The notes: a model not told the origin generated them from the letters alone. A DNA stretch of 64,000 bases from Alphaproteobacteria bacterium (GCA_030431875.1 JAUIIG010000004.1:26212-90211); one strand, 5' to 3'; positions 1-9,596 are shown, counted from the stretch's first letter. Numbers and translations: made by a program.

Positions 1-799
1 CCTTGGTATAGGCAATCGCTTCGTCGAGGCACCGCTGCGCCCCGCCCAGCGAGCAGGCGCCGATGTTGAGCCGCCCGCCATCGAGCCCGGCCATGGCGAA
101 GCCGAAGCCCTCGCCCTCGCCGCCGATACGGTTGGCCACGGGCACGCGGCAATCCTCGAAGATCAGCTGCGCGGTGGGGCTGGCGTTCCAGCCCAGCTTC
201 TTCTCGGGCGCGCCGTGGCTGAGGCCGGGCGTGCCTTTCTCCACCGCGAGGCAGGTGATGCCGCGCGTCTTGTGCTCACCCGTACGTACCATGACGAGGT
301 AGACGTCGTTGACGCCGCTGCCCGAAATGAACTGCTTGGTGCCGTTGACCACGTAATGGTCGCCATCGAGCACCGCACTGGTCTTGAGCGCCGCGGCGTC
401 CGACCCGCTGCCGGGTTCGGTCAGGGCATAGCTGGCGAGCTTCTCCATGGTGACGAGCTCAGGCAGAAGGCGACCTTTGAGGTCTTCGCTGCCGAACCGG
501 TCGATCATCCATGCCGCCATGTTGTGGATCGAGATAAAGGCGCTGGTGGCGGGGCAGCCGTAGGCCATGGCCTCCATGATCAGCGCGGCTTCAAGCCGTC
601 CGAGGCCGATCCCGCCGGACTCCTCCGAAACGTAGATCGCACCGAAGCCGAGCTCGCCCGTCGCCTGGATCACGTCGCGCGGGAAGTGGTGTTCCTCGTC
701 CCACTTGGCGGCGTTGGGGGTGATCATGTCGGCAGTGAACCGCTGCGCCATCTCCTGGATGGCCAGCTGATCGTCAGTAAGGCTGAATTGGTCGGTCAT
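1..799 (-). CDS. acyl-CoA dehydrogenase (isobutyryl-CoA dehydrogenase type), 3' end outside window
   Basis: Read from the minus strand, the protein begins MTDQFSLTDDQLAIQEMAQRF and continues open to the window edge, about 266 residues. It has the acyl-CoA dehydrogenase N-terminal helices, the FAD/substrate segment YALTEPGSGSDAAALKT and the beta-domain segment NGTKQFISGSG. The start ATG overlaps the stop of the upstream gene as ATGA, so the two are probably translationally coupled. Position behind methylmalonate-semialdehyde dehydrogenase suggests oxidation of isobutyryl-CoA to methacrylyl-CoA in valine degradation. The family is certain; the substrate is inferred from context. The catalytic Glu lies beyond the window. 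Confidence 0.88.
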   Translation of the reverse strand, partial: MTDQFSLTDDQLAIQEMAQRFTADMITPNAAKWDEEHHFPRDVIQATGELGFGAIYVSEESGGIGLGRLEAALIMEAMAYGCPATSAFISIHNMAAWMIDRFGSEDLKGRLLPELVTMEKLASYALTEPGSGSDAAALKTSAVLDGDHYVVNGTKQFISGSGVNDVYLVMVRTGEHKTRGITCLAVEKGTPGLSHGAPEKKLGWNASPTAQLIFEDCRVPVANRIGGEGEGFGFAMAGLDGGRLNIGACSLGGAQRCLDEAIAYTK

Positions 800-1359
800 T
801 CTAGTTCACTCGCGTCAATCGGTTCGTTGCCAAGGATGACACCCCAACCGAAATTGTATGCTTGATCACAGCGGTCGGAACCCTCCCAAGCGAAGGAGAG
901 CCGGTCGAAGTAGCGATTGTCAGCCCTGTTGCCGCCAAGGCCCTCGCCCGAGATCAATACCAAAGGTCTCCACTCTGGCTCCTCGCCCGGACGTATGGCA
1001 AAGACCATGTAGTTGACGAAACGACCGTTCTCGAAGCGATAGATGCGTCGTTCCGTGTTGCGGATCACCGGCCCTTGGTCCGGTCGCCGATGGTCAGCGA
1101 ATATCTCTCCCAATGTGTAACGAATGACACGGCCATCCGCAGTCCGAATGGCAATGCCGCCATTGTGGATGCCACTGTAGTCAAGATAAGCGACCTCGCC
1201 CTCCTGCGGCGAGATAACCATCTGGCGAATGCAGACCCTTGCCGGACCAGGTGTGGAGAACTCTTCAGCCGGCCCGATTTCGAGGCCGTTCACCGTTGTC
1301 GGCGGCTCAACCTGAACGACTGCCAGCAGGGGCAAGAGGATCGCGGGCGTCATGCTCAC
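796..1359 (-). CDS. hypothetical secreted protein in the valine operon
   Basis: A 187-residue protein of no family I recognise. The GTG start at 1359 overlaps the mmsA stop (GTGA) and its stop overlaps the next ATG (ATGA), so it is embedded in the operon. A second possible start is the ATG two codons later. The N-terminus (MTPAILLPLLAVVQVEPP) looks like a short signal peptide; the rest is beta-rich and carries two Cys (RVCIRQM near the front, DRCDQAY near the end) that could form a disulfide. Nothing in it suggests a catabolic enzyme. Function unknown. Confidence 0.75.
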   Translation of the reverse strand: MSMTPAILLPLLAVVQVEPPTTVNGLEIGPAEEFSTPGPARVCIRQMVISPQEGEVAYLDYSGIHNGGIAIRTADGRVIRYTLGEIFADHRRPDQGPVIRNTERRIYRFENGRFVNYMVFAIRPGEEPEWRPLVLISGEGLGGNRADNRYFDRLSFAWEGSDRCDQAYNFGWGVILGNEPIDASELE

Positions 1360-2855
1360 CCCATCGTCGGAATGACAAAGGCGTTCGAGCCGTCACCGCC
1401 GCCATCGGGCCAGCGCTGGGTGACCTTCTTGGACTTGGTCCAGAAGCGCAGGCCTTCCATGCCGTACTGGTCGATATCGCCGAAGCCCGAACGCTTCCAG
1501 CCGCCGAACGAGTGGTAGCTCACCGGCACCGGGATCGGCACGTTGATGCCGACCATGCCGACATTCACCCGCGCCGCGAATTCGCGCGCGGCGTGGCCGT
1601 TGCGGGTGAAGATCGCCACGCCGTTGCCGTACTGGTGCTCACTCGGCAGGCGCAGGGCCTCCTCGAAGTCCTTGGCGCGCACGATCTGCAGCACCGGACC
1701 GAAGATTTCCTCCTGGTAGGAGGACATGTCGGGCGTGACGTGGTCGATCAGTGTCGGGCCGACGAAGAAGCCGTTCTCGTGGCCCTGCAGGCTGAAGCCG
1801 CGACCGTCGATGACGATCTCCGCGCCTTCCTTCTCGGCACTGTCGATCCAGCTTTCGATGCGCGCCTTGTGTTCGGGCGTCACCACCGGGCCGTAGTGGG
1901 CTTCGGGGTCCGTCGACACGCCGACGCGCAGCGCATTGATCGCGGGGATCAGCTTTTCCTTCAGTCGCTCGGCAGTATCTTCGCCCACCGGCACCACCAC
2001 GGGCAGCGCCATGCAGCGTTCACCAGCCGAACCGAAAGCGGCACCGGCAAGGTCGTTCACCACCTGGTCGAGGTCGGCATCGGGCATGACCACGCCGTGG
2101 TTCTTCGCCCCGCCGAAAGCCTGTACGCGCTTGTGGTTCGCGGCGCCGCGGGAGTAGATGTACTGCGCGATGTCGCTCGAACCGACGAAGCTGACGGCAG
2201 CGATATCGGGGTGGTCGAGGATGGCGTCGACCATTTCCTTGTCGCCGTGCAGCACTTGCAGCAGGCCTTCCGGAGCGCCCGCTTCGAGGAACAGCTCGGC
2301 CAGCCGCACCGGTACCGAAGGATCGCGCTCGGAGGGCTTGAGGATGAAGGCGTTGCCCGCCGCAATCGCCATGCCGAACATCCACATCGGGATCATGGCG
2401 GGGAAGTTGAACGGAGTGATGCCCGCACCTATGCCAAGCGGCTGGCGCATCGAATATACGTCGATGCCCGGCCCCGCGCTGGTGGTGTACTCGCCCTTGC
2501 CCGCCTGCGGGATGCCGCAAGCGAACTCGATCACTTCGAGCCCGCGCTGCACGTCGCCCTTGGCGTCGTCGATGACCTTGCCGTGTTCGCTCGAAAGCAG
2601 CTCGGCCAGTTCCTGCATGTTGTCTTCGATCAGCTGCTTGAACTTGAACATCACCCGCGCGCGGCGCTGCGGATTGGTGGCGGCCCAGCCGGGCTGGACC
2701 TGCTTGGCGGTCTCGACAGCGCGCGCCAGCAGCGCGGCATCGCCGAGCGCGACTTCGGCCTGGACCTCTCCGGTCGAGGGGTTCCACACCTGGTGCTTGC
2801 GGGCGTTTCCAGTCGTCCTGCTGCCGCCTGTGATGAAATGATCGATCTGTCGCAT
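1356..2855 (-). CDS. mmsA: CoA-acylating methylmalonate-semialdehyde dehydrogenase
   Basis: A 499-residue aldehyde dehydrogenase of the usual MmsA length. It converts methylmalonate semialdehyde plus CoA and NAD+ to propionyl-CoA in valine degradation. Visible marks are the N-terminal FITGGSRTTG strand, the family segment ITPFNFPAMIPMWMFGMAIA, the NAD-binding FVGSSDIAQYIY and the catalytic Cys in GSAGERCMALPV. The EEIFGPVLQ motif is near the C-terminus. It is the first gene of a three-gene minus-strand operon. The 139 bp between its start and the tRNA-Lys gene should hold the promoter. Confidence 0.95.
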   Translation of the reverse strand: MRQIDHFITGGSRTTGNARKHQVWNPSTGEVQAEVALGDAALLARAVETAKQVQPGWAATNPQRRARVMFKFKQLIEDNMQELAELLSSEHGKVIDDAKGDVQRGLEVIEFACGIPQAGKGEYTTSAGPGIDVYSMRQPLGIGAGITPFNFPAMIPMWMFGMAIAAGNAFILKPSERDPSVPVRLAELFLEAGAPEGLLQVLHGDKEMVDAILDHPDIAAVSFVGSSDIAQYIYSRGAANHKRVQAFGGAKNHGVVMPDADLDQVVNDLAGAAFGSAGERCMALPVVVPVGEDTAERLKEKLIPAINALRVGVSTDPEAHYGPVVTPEHKARIESWIDSAEKEGAEIVIDGRGFSLQGHENGFFVGPTLIDHVTPDMSSYQEEIFGPVLQIVRAKDFEEALRLPSEHQYGNGVAIFTRNGHAAREFAARVNVGMVGINVPIPVPVSYHSFGGWKRSGFGDIDQYGMEGLRFWTKSKKVTQRWPDGGGDGSNAFVIPTMG

Positions 2856-2994
2856 CTGCGCCGCGCCTCTCTCTCCGTCTTACGGATAATACGATGGCCC
2901 ATGGCCATGTGTTCCTGCAAGCGGCTCACTTGCGCGGAGATGGTTTCAAATGCAACCGGAAACCGCTGCACGGCGCTGTGCGGGCGGCAAGAGG

Positions 2995-3070
2995 TGGTGA
3001 GCCCTGCTGGGTTCGAACCAGCGACCTACTGATTAAAAGTCAGTTGCTCTACCGACTGAGCTAAGGGCCC
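2995..3070 (-). tRNA. tRNA-Lys (anticodon TTT)
   Basis: On the minus strand the 76-nt sequence starts GGGCCCTTAGCTCAGTCGGT and ends GGGCTCACCA. It folds as a cloverleaf: a 7-bp acceptor (one G-T), D arm AGCTCAGTCGGTAGAGC, anticodon arm ACTGACTTTTAATCAGT with TTT, and T arm with GGTTCGAACC. CCA is encoded. Confidence 0.97.
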
Positions 3071-3102
3071 CCAAGGGAGTGGCAGCGCGTGGCTGCGGGC
3101 GC

Positions 3103-3596
3103 TCACCTAGGCACGGGGCTGCCATGGGTCAAGCGCGCATGAAGCTGGCGCAGCGTCAGTCCGGTAAGCGGATCGCGCCAGCCGGGCGCAATCGCCGCTG
3201 CCGGGCCGAGCACGAAGTCGCGATCGCGGAACAGCGGGTGCGGGACGAGCAATTCGGGCGAGGCGAAAATGCCGCCGTCCCAGAGGACGATATCGAGATC
3301 GAGCGGGCGGGCGCGCCAGCGCTGGCCGCGCCGCTTGCGACCGAAGGCTTCCTCGGCCTCCTGCAGGCAATGCAGCAGTGCTGGTGGGGCAAGCTTGCTC
3401 TTCAGAAGGATCGCCGCATTGGCATAGCGCCGCTGCGACGGACCCACGGGCGCGGAATCGATGATCGACGAGCGCGCTTTCACCTTGCCGAGCGTCTCGT
3501 CGAGAATGTCCATCGCCGCTGCGACGACGGCGCGTGGGCTGCCGAAATGCGGGTGCCGCTGGTTGCTGCCCAAGGCAATCAGGTAGCGGTGCTTGC

Positions 3597-3600
<4 letters not shown>
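3103..3600 (-). CDS. folK: 2-amino-4-hydroxy-6-hydroxymethyldihydropteridine diphosphokinase
   Basis: A 165-residue HPPK, the usual size. It transfers pyrophosphate from ATP to the pterin in folate synthesis. The family shows in YLIALGSNQRHP at the N-terminus, the substrate-binding RRYANAAILL, and the signature RARPLDLDIVLWDGG, whose DxD pair binds magnesium. The start is a TTG at 3600 overlapping the aguB stop (TTGA), which supports translational coupling. Last gene of the minus-strand run 6723-3103. Confidence 0.95.
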
Positions 3601-4460
<860 letters not shown>

Positions 4461-4466
4461 GGCTGT

Positions 4467-4955
4467 CTAGCTCGAATGGTCGGCAATGATGCGCCAGCTA
4501 CCGTCTTCGCGCGCAAAGACAAGACTCGTCAGGCCGCTCGCCGGTTCGCGGTCGTCGGGATTGGTGAGCACATAGCGCCCGATATAGAGCACATGGCCTT
4601 CCCCAAGCGGGCGGACGTCCTGCGTCTCGAAGGTCAGCACGCCGCGCTGCGAGGGGTCGGGATCGGACCAGTCGTAGGCTGCGCGGTAACGCTCCTCCAT
4701 GGCTGCTCGCCCGCGCACCAGACCGCCGGAGCCGACGAAGCTGGTCTCGGGCGCTTCAGAGTAGATGCCGAGGAAGGCGTCCATGTCGCCGGTGTTCCAG
4801 CCTTCGGCACTGGCGAGCATTTCGGCCTCGATCTCGCCCTGCACCTGCGCTGCGTCGACTACCTGCTCGGGCAGCGCCGCATCGCGCGCGCTGAAGTAGT
4901 CGCAGCCTGCCAGCGCCAGCAGCGCGGCCAGGGCGATTGCCGGGCGAGCGATCAC
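4467..4955 (-). CDS. lipoprotein with SnoaL/DUF4440-like domain
   Basis: I take the GTG at 4955, which overlaps the stop of the upstream methyltransferase-like gene (GTGA), rather than the longer ORF. This gives 162 residues beginning VIARPAIALAALLALAGCDYF, a clean lipoprotein signal with lipobox LAGC. The mature part (WNTGDMDAFLGIYSEAPETSFVG ... EDGSWRIIADHSS) has the cone-shaped NTF2/DUF4440 pattern seen in SgcJ/EcaC proteins. Probably a periplasmic or outer-membrane lipoprotein; ligand unknown. Confidence 0.8.
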   Translation of the reverse strand: MIARPAIALAALLALAGCDYFSARDAALPEQVVDAAQVQGEIEAEMLASAEGWNTGDMDAFLGIYSEAPETSFVGSGGLVRGRAAMEERYRAAYDWSDPDPSQRGVLTFETQDVRPLGEGHVLYIGRYVLTNPDDREPASGLTSLVFAREDGSWRIIADHSS

Positions 4956-5914
4956 GGACGCTTGCGGAACAGCAGGGTCATGCGGTCGCTCTCGCCGATC
5001 TCGGCGCGGCGGGCGCGTTCCTGGCTTCCTTCGGGGGCACCGCGATAGCTGGGCGGCAGGCTCCACACGCCGCCTTCCCAGTTCGCCGGATCACGCGGGT
5101 TGGCATTGATCTCGCTCGCGGCCACCAGTTCGAAGCCGTAGGCATTGAACAGGGCGATCACGTCTTCCTGCTGCTGGTAGCCGTTGTCGCCCAGCGTATA
5201 GGCGGCGGGCGCGTCGCGGCGCGCGCGGTGCTGCACCACGCCGACCAGGCCGTCATCCTTCAGCATGGTGCGCATGGCCACCATGGCATCGTGGAACCAG
5301 CCGTACCGGCGCATGTTGTGGATCTCGCGGAAGATCAGCACGCGGTCTGCCGTCCCGGCAAAGCTGTCCAGTTCGTCGTCGGTGTTGAGCCCGAATACGC
5401 GGGCGCCTTCAAAGCCGACCCAGTCGCGCGCGTCCGAGGGGATGCGCGAGGAGGCATTGCGGTAGAGATCCCAGTAACCGCCTTCGGCAAAACGGTCGTC
5501 CAGCCGGGGGTTGAGGCCGATGTAATTGCCGTCACGACCGAGGTAGGGGATCAGCACGCGCGAATACCAGCCGCCAGCGGGCATGTAGTCGACCACGGTC
5601 ATGCCCGGTTCGACACGGAAGAAATCGAGCGTTGCAGCCGGATGGCGGTACACATCACGGGCGCGGTCCTCATCCCGGCGCGGGTGGGCAAGCGCCGCCT
5701 GCAGCGCCTGCGCTGCCGTCACGGGCGTAGGCTGCGTTTCCTGCGGCTGTTGCTGGGGCTGCTGCTGATTGCGACCCGTCAGCACGTCCAGCACGCCGCG
5801 CAGCAGCTGTTCGCCGGAGGACGGCTCCTCTTGCTGTTGCTGCGCCAGGGAAGGCGCGGACAGGACCGGGGTAAGGGCCAGGACGGTGGCGGCAAGGATC
5901 TTGGCAAGGTGCAT
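4952..5914 (-). CDS. secreted class I SAM methyltransferase-like protein (paralog 2)
   Basis: 320 residues with a signal peptide (AATVLALTPVLSAPSLAQ), a Gln-rich linker (QQQPQQQPQ) and a domain resembling COG4798 predicted methyltransferases. The segment VEPGMTVVDYMPAGGWYSRVL sits where the SAM-binding glycine loop belongs, but the usual G-x-G-x-G is changed to MPAGGW. It shares the C-terminal run EINANP.DPANWEGGVW.LPP with its upstream neighbour, so they are tandem paralogs. Export of a SAM enzyme is odd because SAM is cytoplasmic, so it may bind another ligand. Start and stop overlap both neighbours. Confidence 0.8.
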   Translation of the reverse strand: MHLAKILAATVLALTPVLSAPSLAQQQQEEPSSGEQLLRGVLDVLTGRNQQQPQQQPQETQPTPVTAAQALQAALAHPRRDEDRARDVYRHPAATLDFFRVEPGMTVVDYMPAGGWYSRVLIPYLGRDGNYIGLNPRLDDRFAEGGYWDLYRNASSRIPSDARDWVGFEGARVFGLNTDDELDSFAGTADRVLIFREIHNMRRYGWFHDAMVAMRTMLKDDGLVGVVQHRARRDAPAAYTLGDNGYQQQEDVIALFNAYGFELVAASEINANPRDPANWEGGVWSLPPSYRGAPEGSQERARRAEIGESDRMTLLFRKRP

Positions 5915-6723
5915 CAGTCAGCCTTTCGGAACAGCAAGGTCATACGGTCGCTTTCACCGATAGCTAGCATAGCCTCGCGGTTGCTGTCGCCTCCCGCCAG
6001 CACGGGCGGCAGGGTCCATACGCCGCCTTCCCAATTGGCGGGATCGTCCGGGTTGGCATTGATCTCGCTCGCGGCGACCAGTTCGAAGCCGTTGATCGTG
6101 AACAGGGCAATGACATCCTCCTGCCGCAGGTAACCCCTGCCGCCATTGGCATAGGAATAGGAGGCATCTGCCGGCGCGCGGTGCTGCACCACGCCAACCA
6201 TGCCATCGTCCGCCAGCAGGCGGCGCATGGTGCGCAGCTGGGTATCCGCGATCTCGTTGTTGAGCATGCCGTGCAGCGAACGGAAGACCAGGATGCGGTC
6301 GACCGACCCTTCCACCCCGTCGGGAATTTCGTCGCTCTCGAATGCCGTGACACTGTCGCCGCCGGTCATGCCGCTGGCCTCGATCGAAGCGTGGAACCGC
6401 TCCGCCCAGCTGGCCTGGCCTTCCTCGCGCGGGCCGGTGTCGGGCTGCATCGCCAGGTAGTGGCCTTGCGGGGCGATCCACGGCAGCAGCACGCGGGTGT
6501 ACCAGCCGCCACCGGGGCCATATTCCAGCACCCGCATGGTCGGCTCGACCTCGAAAAAGGCCAGCGTCTCCGCCGGGCGGCGATACTGGTCACGAGGGGC
6601 ATCGTCGGCGCGGTGCTCGCTGGACAGGACCTGTTCCAGCGAGGGCGCTTCGGCGTGATGGTCTGCCAGGGCCGGACTGGAAACCGCCAGCGCGGCAGCA
6701 GCGAAAAGGGGGGCAAGGCGCAT
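5914..6723 (-). CDS. secreted class I SAM methyltransferase-like protein (paralog 1)
   Basis: The 444-residue ORF overextends; the real start is the ATG at 6723, preceded by TTTTGGAGAATACC, giving 269 residues. A signal peptide (MRLAPLFAAAALAVSSPALA) is followed by RVLEYGPGGGWYTRVLLPW, an intact glycine-rich SAM loop, and VVQHRAPADASYSY. The C-terminal half closely matches paralog 2. First gene of the minus-strand operon running to folK, diverging from msrA over a 99-bp gap. Catalytic activity is inferred, not shown. Confidence 0.82.
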   Translation of the reverse strand: MRLAPLFAAAALAVSSPALADHHAEAPSLEQVLSSEHRADDAPRDQYRRPAETLAFFEVEPTMRVLEYGPGGGWYTRVLLPWIAPQGHYLAMQPDTGPREEGQASWAERFHASIEASGMTGGDSVTAFESDEIPDGVEGSVDRILVFRSLHGMLNNEIADTQLRTMRRLLADDGMVGVVQHRAPADASYSYANGGRGYLRQEDVIALFTINGFELVAASEINANPDDPANWEGGVWTLPPVLAGGDSNREAMLAIGESDRMTLLFRKAD

Positions 6724-6822
6724 GGTATTCTCCAAAACTTTCGATTGGAGACTAACTAGCTGGCGCAGGGGAGATGACAAGCGGGCCAAAGGTCCCCATG
6801 TCCCATGCCAAAGGAGAATTCG

Positions 6823-7356
6823 ATGAGCGAACAGGCCATCATTGCAGGCGGTTGTTTCTGGTGCACCGAAGCGGTGTTCAACGACGTGGTCGGGGTGACC
6901 GGCGTCGAAAGCGGCTATATCGGCGGCACGACCGAGAACCCGACCTACAAGGAAGTCTGCTCGGGCAGCACCGGCCATGCCGAGGCGATCAAGGTCACCT
7001 ACGATCCCGACACGGTGACCCTGGCCGAAATCTACGACATGTTCATGGGCACGCACGATCCGACCCAGCTTAACCGACAGGGCAACGACGTGGGCACGCA
7101 GTACCGCAGCGCCATCTTCCCGCTCGACGATGCCCAGCGCGTGGAAGCCGAAGCCGCAATCGCGCGGTGGAACGAAGGCCATGCCGGACAGACCGCCGTC
7201 ACCACCATCGAAGGCCCCGCCACATGGTATCCGGCGGAAGACTACCACCAGGAATACTGGGAAGGCGAAGGCCAGCGGAATCCCTATTGCTTGGCGGTGA
7301 TTCCGCCCAAGCTGATGAAGCTGCGCAAGAGCTTCGCCGACAAGGTGAAGAGTTGA
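6823..7356 (+). CDS. msrA: peptide-methionine (S)-S-oxide reductase
   Basis: 177 residues from the ATG at 6823, chosen over the upstream ATG because AAAGGAGAATTCG precedes it. MsrA reduces methionine-S-sulfoxide using thioredoxin. The catalytic GCFWC motif is near residue 11, followed by SGYIGG, NPTYKEVCSGSTGHAEAI and the C-terminal EDYHQEYW. A stand-alone MsrA; the partner msrB lies separately at 21.7 kb and thioredoxin reductase at 62.7 kb. Confidence 0.96.
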   Translation: MSEQAIIAGGCFWCTEAVFNDVVGVTGVESGYIGGTTENPTYKEVCSGSTGHAEAIKVTYDPDTVTLAEIYDMFMGTHDPTQLNRQGNDVGTQYRSAIFPLDDAQRVEAEAAIARWNEGHAGQTAVTTIEGPATWYPAEDYHQEYWEGEGQRNPYCLAVIPPKLMKLRKSFADKVKS

Positions 7357-7365
7357 TCCTGGTTT

Positions 7366-7470
7366 GCGAAGCCGCCTCCGCGGCTTCGTCCTCGCTAGAC
7401 GCGCTCCGCTATGCTACGCGCCCGCTGCGGGCGGGCGGTCGCCCTTGCAGACGGCTGACGCCGGCCGTCC
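7366..7470. repeat. intergenic hairpin-ended repeat element, copy A
   Basis: Between msrA and the convergent rsmB-type gene. It starts with a 9-bp stem (CGAAGCCGC-CTCC-GCGGCTTCG, 7367-7388) followed by TCCTCGCTA. It then shares CGCCCGCTGCGGGCGGGC.GTCGCCCT with copy B. No matching right-hand hairpin is clear, so this copy may be truncated. The sequence GTTTGCGAAG.CGCCTCCGCG.CTTCGTCCTCG matches the inverted right end of copy C with a compensated base pair. Not coding. Confidence 0.6.
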
Positions 7471-7508
7471 TTTGTCAATTTTCGGGAAACTGCTCAGGCT
7501 AACCTGAG

Positions 7509-8765
7509 TTAACCTCGGCCGGCGGCAGGTTTCCGCCATCGGGCGATGAAAAAGCCGTCCATTCCGCCGGCCTCGTTAAGACATCCCGGATCGGTGCGGA
7601 CCCAGCCTTCGGGCGTGGGTTGGATGCCGTCCGGCAAGTCTGCACTGGTAATTGGAAAGGGCTCGAGGGCCAGTTCGGCATCAATCCGGCGCGCCTGTTC
7701 TTCGCCCTCTTCGGTTTCGAGCGAGCAGACCGCGTAGACGAACACACCGCCCGGCTCGAGCCAGCCGGCGGCGCGGGCGATCATGGCGCGTTGCAGGTCA
7801 ACCGCTTCGGCGATCTGGCGCTGACCGATACGGTGGATCACTTCCGGGTGGCGGCGGCAGGTGCCGGTGGCGGTGCACGGCGCGTCGAGCAGGATCGCGG
7901 CAAACTGTTCTTCTGGCTGCCACTCCAGCACATTCTCGATCACAGTGCTTGCGTCGAGGCGCGTACGGGCGAGGTTTTCGCGCAGGCGCAACATGCGTCG
8001 CGCGTTGTTGTCGAGCGCGGTGACCTGCCAGCCCGCCGCAGCCAGCGCCATGGTCTTGCCGCCCGGTGCGGCGCAAAGATCGAGCGCGCGGCCGGCACCT
8101 TCTCCAAGCAGGTTCGGCGCGATCGAGGCAGCAATGTCCTGCACCCACCATGCACCCTGTTCGTAGCCCTGCAGGTCTTCAACGGCTGAACCACGCGGCA
8201 GGCGCACATGGCCTGCGGCAAGGCTGGTGCCGCCCAGCTTCTCCGTCCATTCGTCAGTTTCCGCGGGCACCTTCAACGCGAGGTCGAGCGGCGGCGGCAC
8301 GGCAATCCCGGCAGCGATGGCCCCGGCACGCTCGCCCCAGCGTTCCGCCACGGCGGGCGGCAGCGTGGGCACTCCGGGCAAGCTCACCTCTTGCCGTGTC
8401 AGCGTGGCGAAGACGCCGTGCGCCAGCTTGCGCGGTCCGCCGTCGAGCAGTGGCAGCGCGGTCGCCACCACGGCGTGCGGCGGGGTTTCCAGCCGCAGCC
8501 ACTGCGCCAGCATCATGCGCAGCACCATGCGCGCCTTTGCATCGTCGGGCAGCACCTGTTTCGTCGCGCTGTCGATCAGCGCATCGAGATCGACCAGCCA
8601 GCGCAGCACTTCTACGGCAATGGCGCGGGCCAAGGCGCGGTCGCTCGGCTGACCGAGGCTGTTCGCCGCCCCGCCCGCCTGCTCCAGCGTCTCGCCCCGG
8701 CGCAGCACGGCATCAAGCATCTTCAGCGCAGCGCGGCGCGGTTGCAGTCCGGGGGTCTTGGCCAT
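7509..8765 (-). CDS. RsmB/NOP-family RNA (cytosine-C5) methyltransferase
   Basis: 418 residues. The first part (RAALKMLDAVLRRGETLEQA) resembles the NusB-like RNA-binding domain of RsmB. The second is the NOL1/NOP2/Sun methyltransferase with SAM motif CAAPGGKTMALA, the catalytic-loop LDAPCTATGTCRRHPE and the second conserved Cys in YAVCSLETEEGEEQ. It should methylate a cytosine in rRNA or tRNA; C967 of 16S rRNA would be the guess if it is a true RsmB. It diverges from the sdhAF4 gene and converges on repeat A. Confidence 0.9.
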   Translation of the reverse strand: MAKTPGLQPRRAALKMLDAVLRRGETLEQAGGAANSLGQPSDRALARAIAVEVLRWLVDLDALIDSATKQVLPDDAKARMVLRMMLAQWLRLETPPHAVVATALPLLDGGPRKLAHGVFATLTRQEVSLPGVPTLPPAVAERWGERAGAIAAGIAVPPPLDLALKVPAETDEWTEKLGGTSLAAGHVRLPRGSAVEDLQGYEQGAWWVQDIAASIAPNLLGEGAGRALDLCAAPGGKTMALAAAGWQVTALDNNARRMLRLRENLARTRLDASTVIENVLEWQPEEQFAAILLDAPCTATGTCRRHPEVIHRIGQRQIAEAVDLQRAMIARAAGWLEPGGVFVYAVCSLETEEGEEQARRIDAELALEPFPITSADLPDGIQPTPEGWVRTDPGCLNEAGGMDGFFIARWRKPAAGRG

Positions 8766-8822
8766 GGGGTGCCCCTAGGGCCAGTTGCGCTCCCGCACCA
8801 GAGGCAGCATATTGCGCCCATC

Positions 8823-8978
8823 ATGAAACGCGCGACCAAACGTCCCGAAGGCTTCGTGAAGCCTGCCCACTGGAGCAACGACCCCGTCCCTGTGCCCAAG
8901 GCGCCGAAGGAGGACGAGGAGCTCAGCCCCACCCGCTATGGCGACTGGGTGCACAAGGGTATCGCTGTCGACTTCTGA
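8823..8978 (+). CDS. DUF1674 protein, succinate dehydrogenase assembly factor 4 family
   Basis: A 51-residue gene missed as a separate entry in the ORF track (it is the tail of a longer artificial ORF). It starts ATGAAACGC at 8823. The C-terminal signature SPTRYGDWVHKGIAVDF is the DUF1674/SdhAF4 consensus, known from alphaproteobacteria and mitochondria, where the factor helps flavinylated SdhA assemble. The gene is not next to sdh genes. Its stop codon abuts the stop of the convergent YceI gene with no gap. Confidence 0.88.
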   Translation: MKRATKRPEGFVKPAHWSNDPVPVPKAPKEDEELSPTRYGDWVHKGIAVDF

Positions 8979-9596
8979 TTACTCGGTCGCGGTATCCCGG
9001 GCGAAGACCAGCGACACCGATACAGGCACCTGCGTGGTGATCGAATCGAGATTGGCAAGCGATTGCAGCTCGGCCAGGCCTTCGTCCAGTCCGAAGCTGC
9101 TCGCCGATACGACCAGCGGCTGCGCCGTTTCGACCTTCACCAGGTCATCACCGATGCGCGTCACCAGCAGGTCTGCCGGCATGGTGACGCTGCCGCCATG
9201 CAGGTTCACCGTCAGGTCAACCGTGGTTTCCAGCGCATCGCCGACGGACAGGCCCGCGAAGTCGGCAGGATCGACCACGGCGAGCGCCGTTGCAGTCGGG
9301 AACTCGGCCACCTGGAACAGGATGTCGCGCATGCGCTCGTTGCGGATATCGACATTGGTCTCGACCGAAGCGAGGCCGATATCGACCATGGCCCCGCCAT
9401 CAGCAGCAATGCTGCCCGACAGTTCCCCGAAGTGATGCACCTCCGCGACCTGGCTTGCCTTCACGGTGACGAAGGACACCTGCGAGCGATCCCCGTCGAG
9501 CACCCAAGCCCCGTCGAGAGGCGCTTCGGCAGGTTCCTGCGCGCATCCGGCCAGCAGGGCAGTGGCGGCGAGGGTCGTGGCAAAGAGGGCTTTCAT
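8979..9596 (-). CDS. YceI-family lipoprotein
   Basis: The true start is the ATG at 9596 after CCGAGGAGACC; 205 residues. A lipoprotein signal (ALFATTLAATALLAGC) is followed by the YceI lipocalin-like barrel: GAWVLDGDRSQVSFVTVKAS, then VDIGLASVETNVDIRNERMRD and a central TVDLTVNLHGG strand. YceI proteins bind isoprenoid-type lipids in the periplasm. Here it is tethered to a membrane by the lipid anchor. Single gene converging on sdhAF4. Confidence 0.87.
   Translation of the reverse strand: MKALFATTLAATALLAGCAQEPAEAPLDGAWVLDGDRSQVSFVTVKASQVAEVHHFGELSGSIAADGGAMVDIGLASVETNVDIRNERMRDILFQVAEFPTATALAVVDPADFAGLSVGDALETTVDLTVNLHGGSVTMPADLLVTRIGDDLVKVETAQPLVVSASSFGLDEGLAELQSLANLDSITTQVPVSVSLVFARDTATE

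Noticed and set aside
1239-3032. 597-codon plus ORF opposite mmsA
   Set aside because: Runs through mmsA and into the tRNA-Lys gene; composition is that of a reverse-frame shadow.
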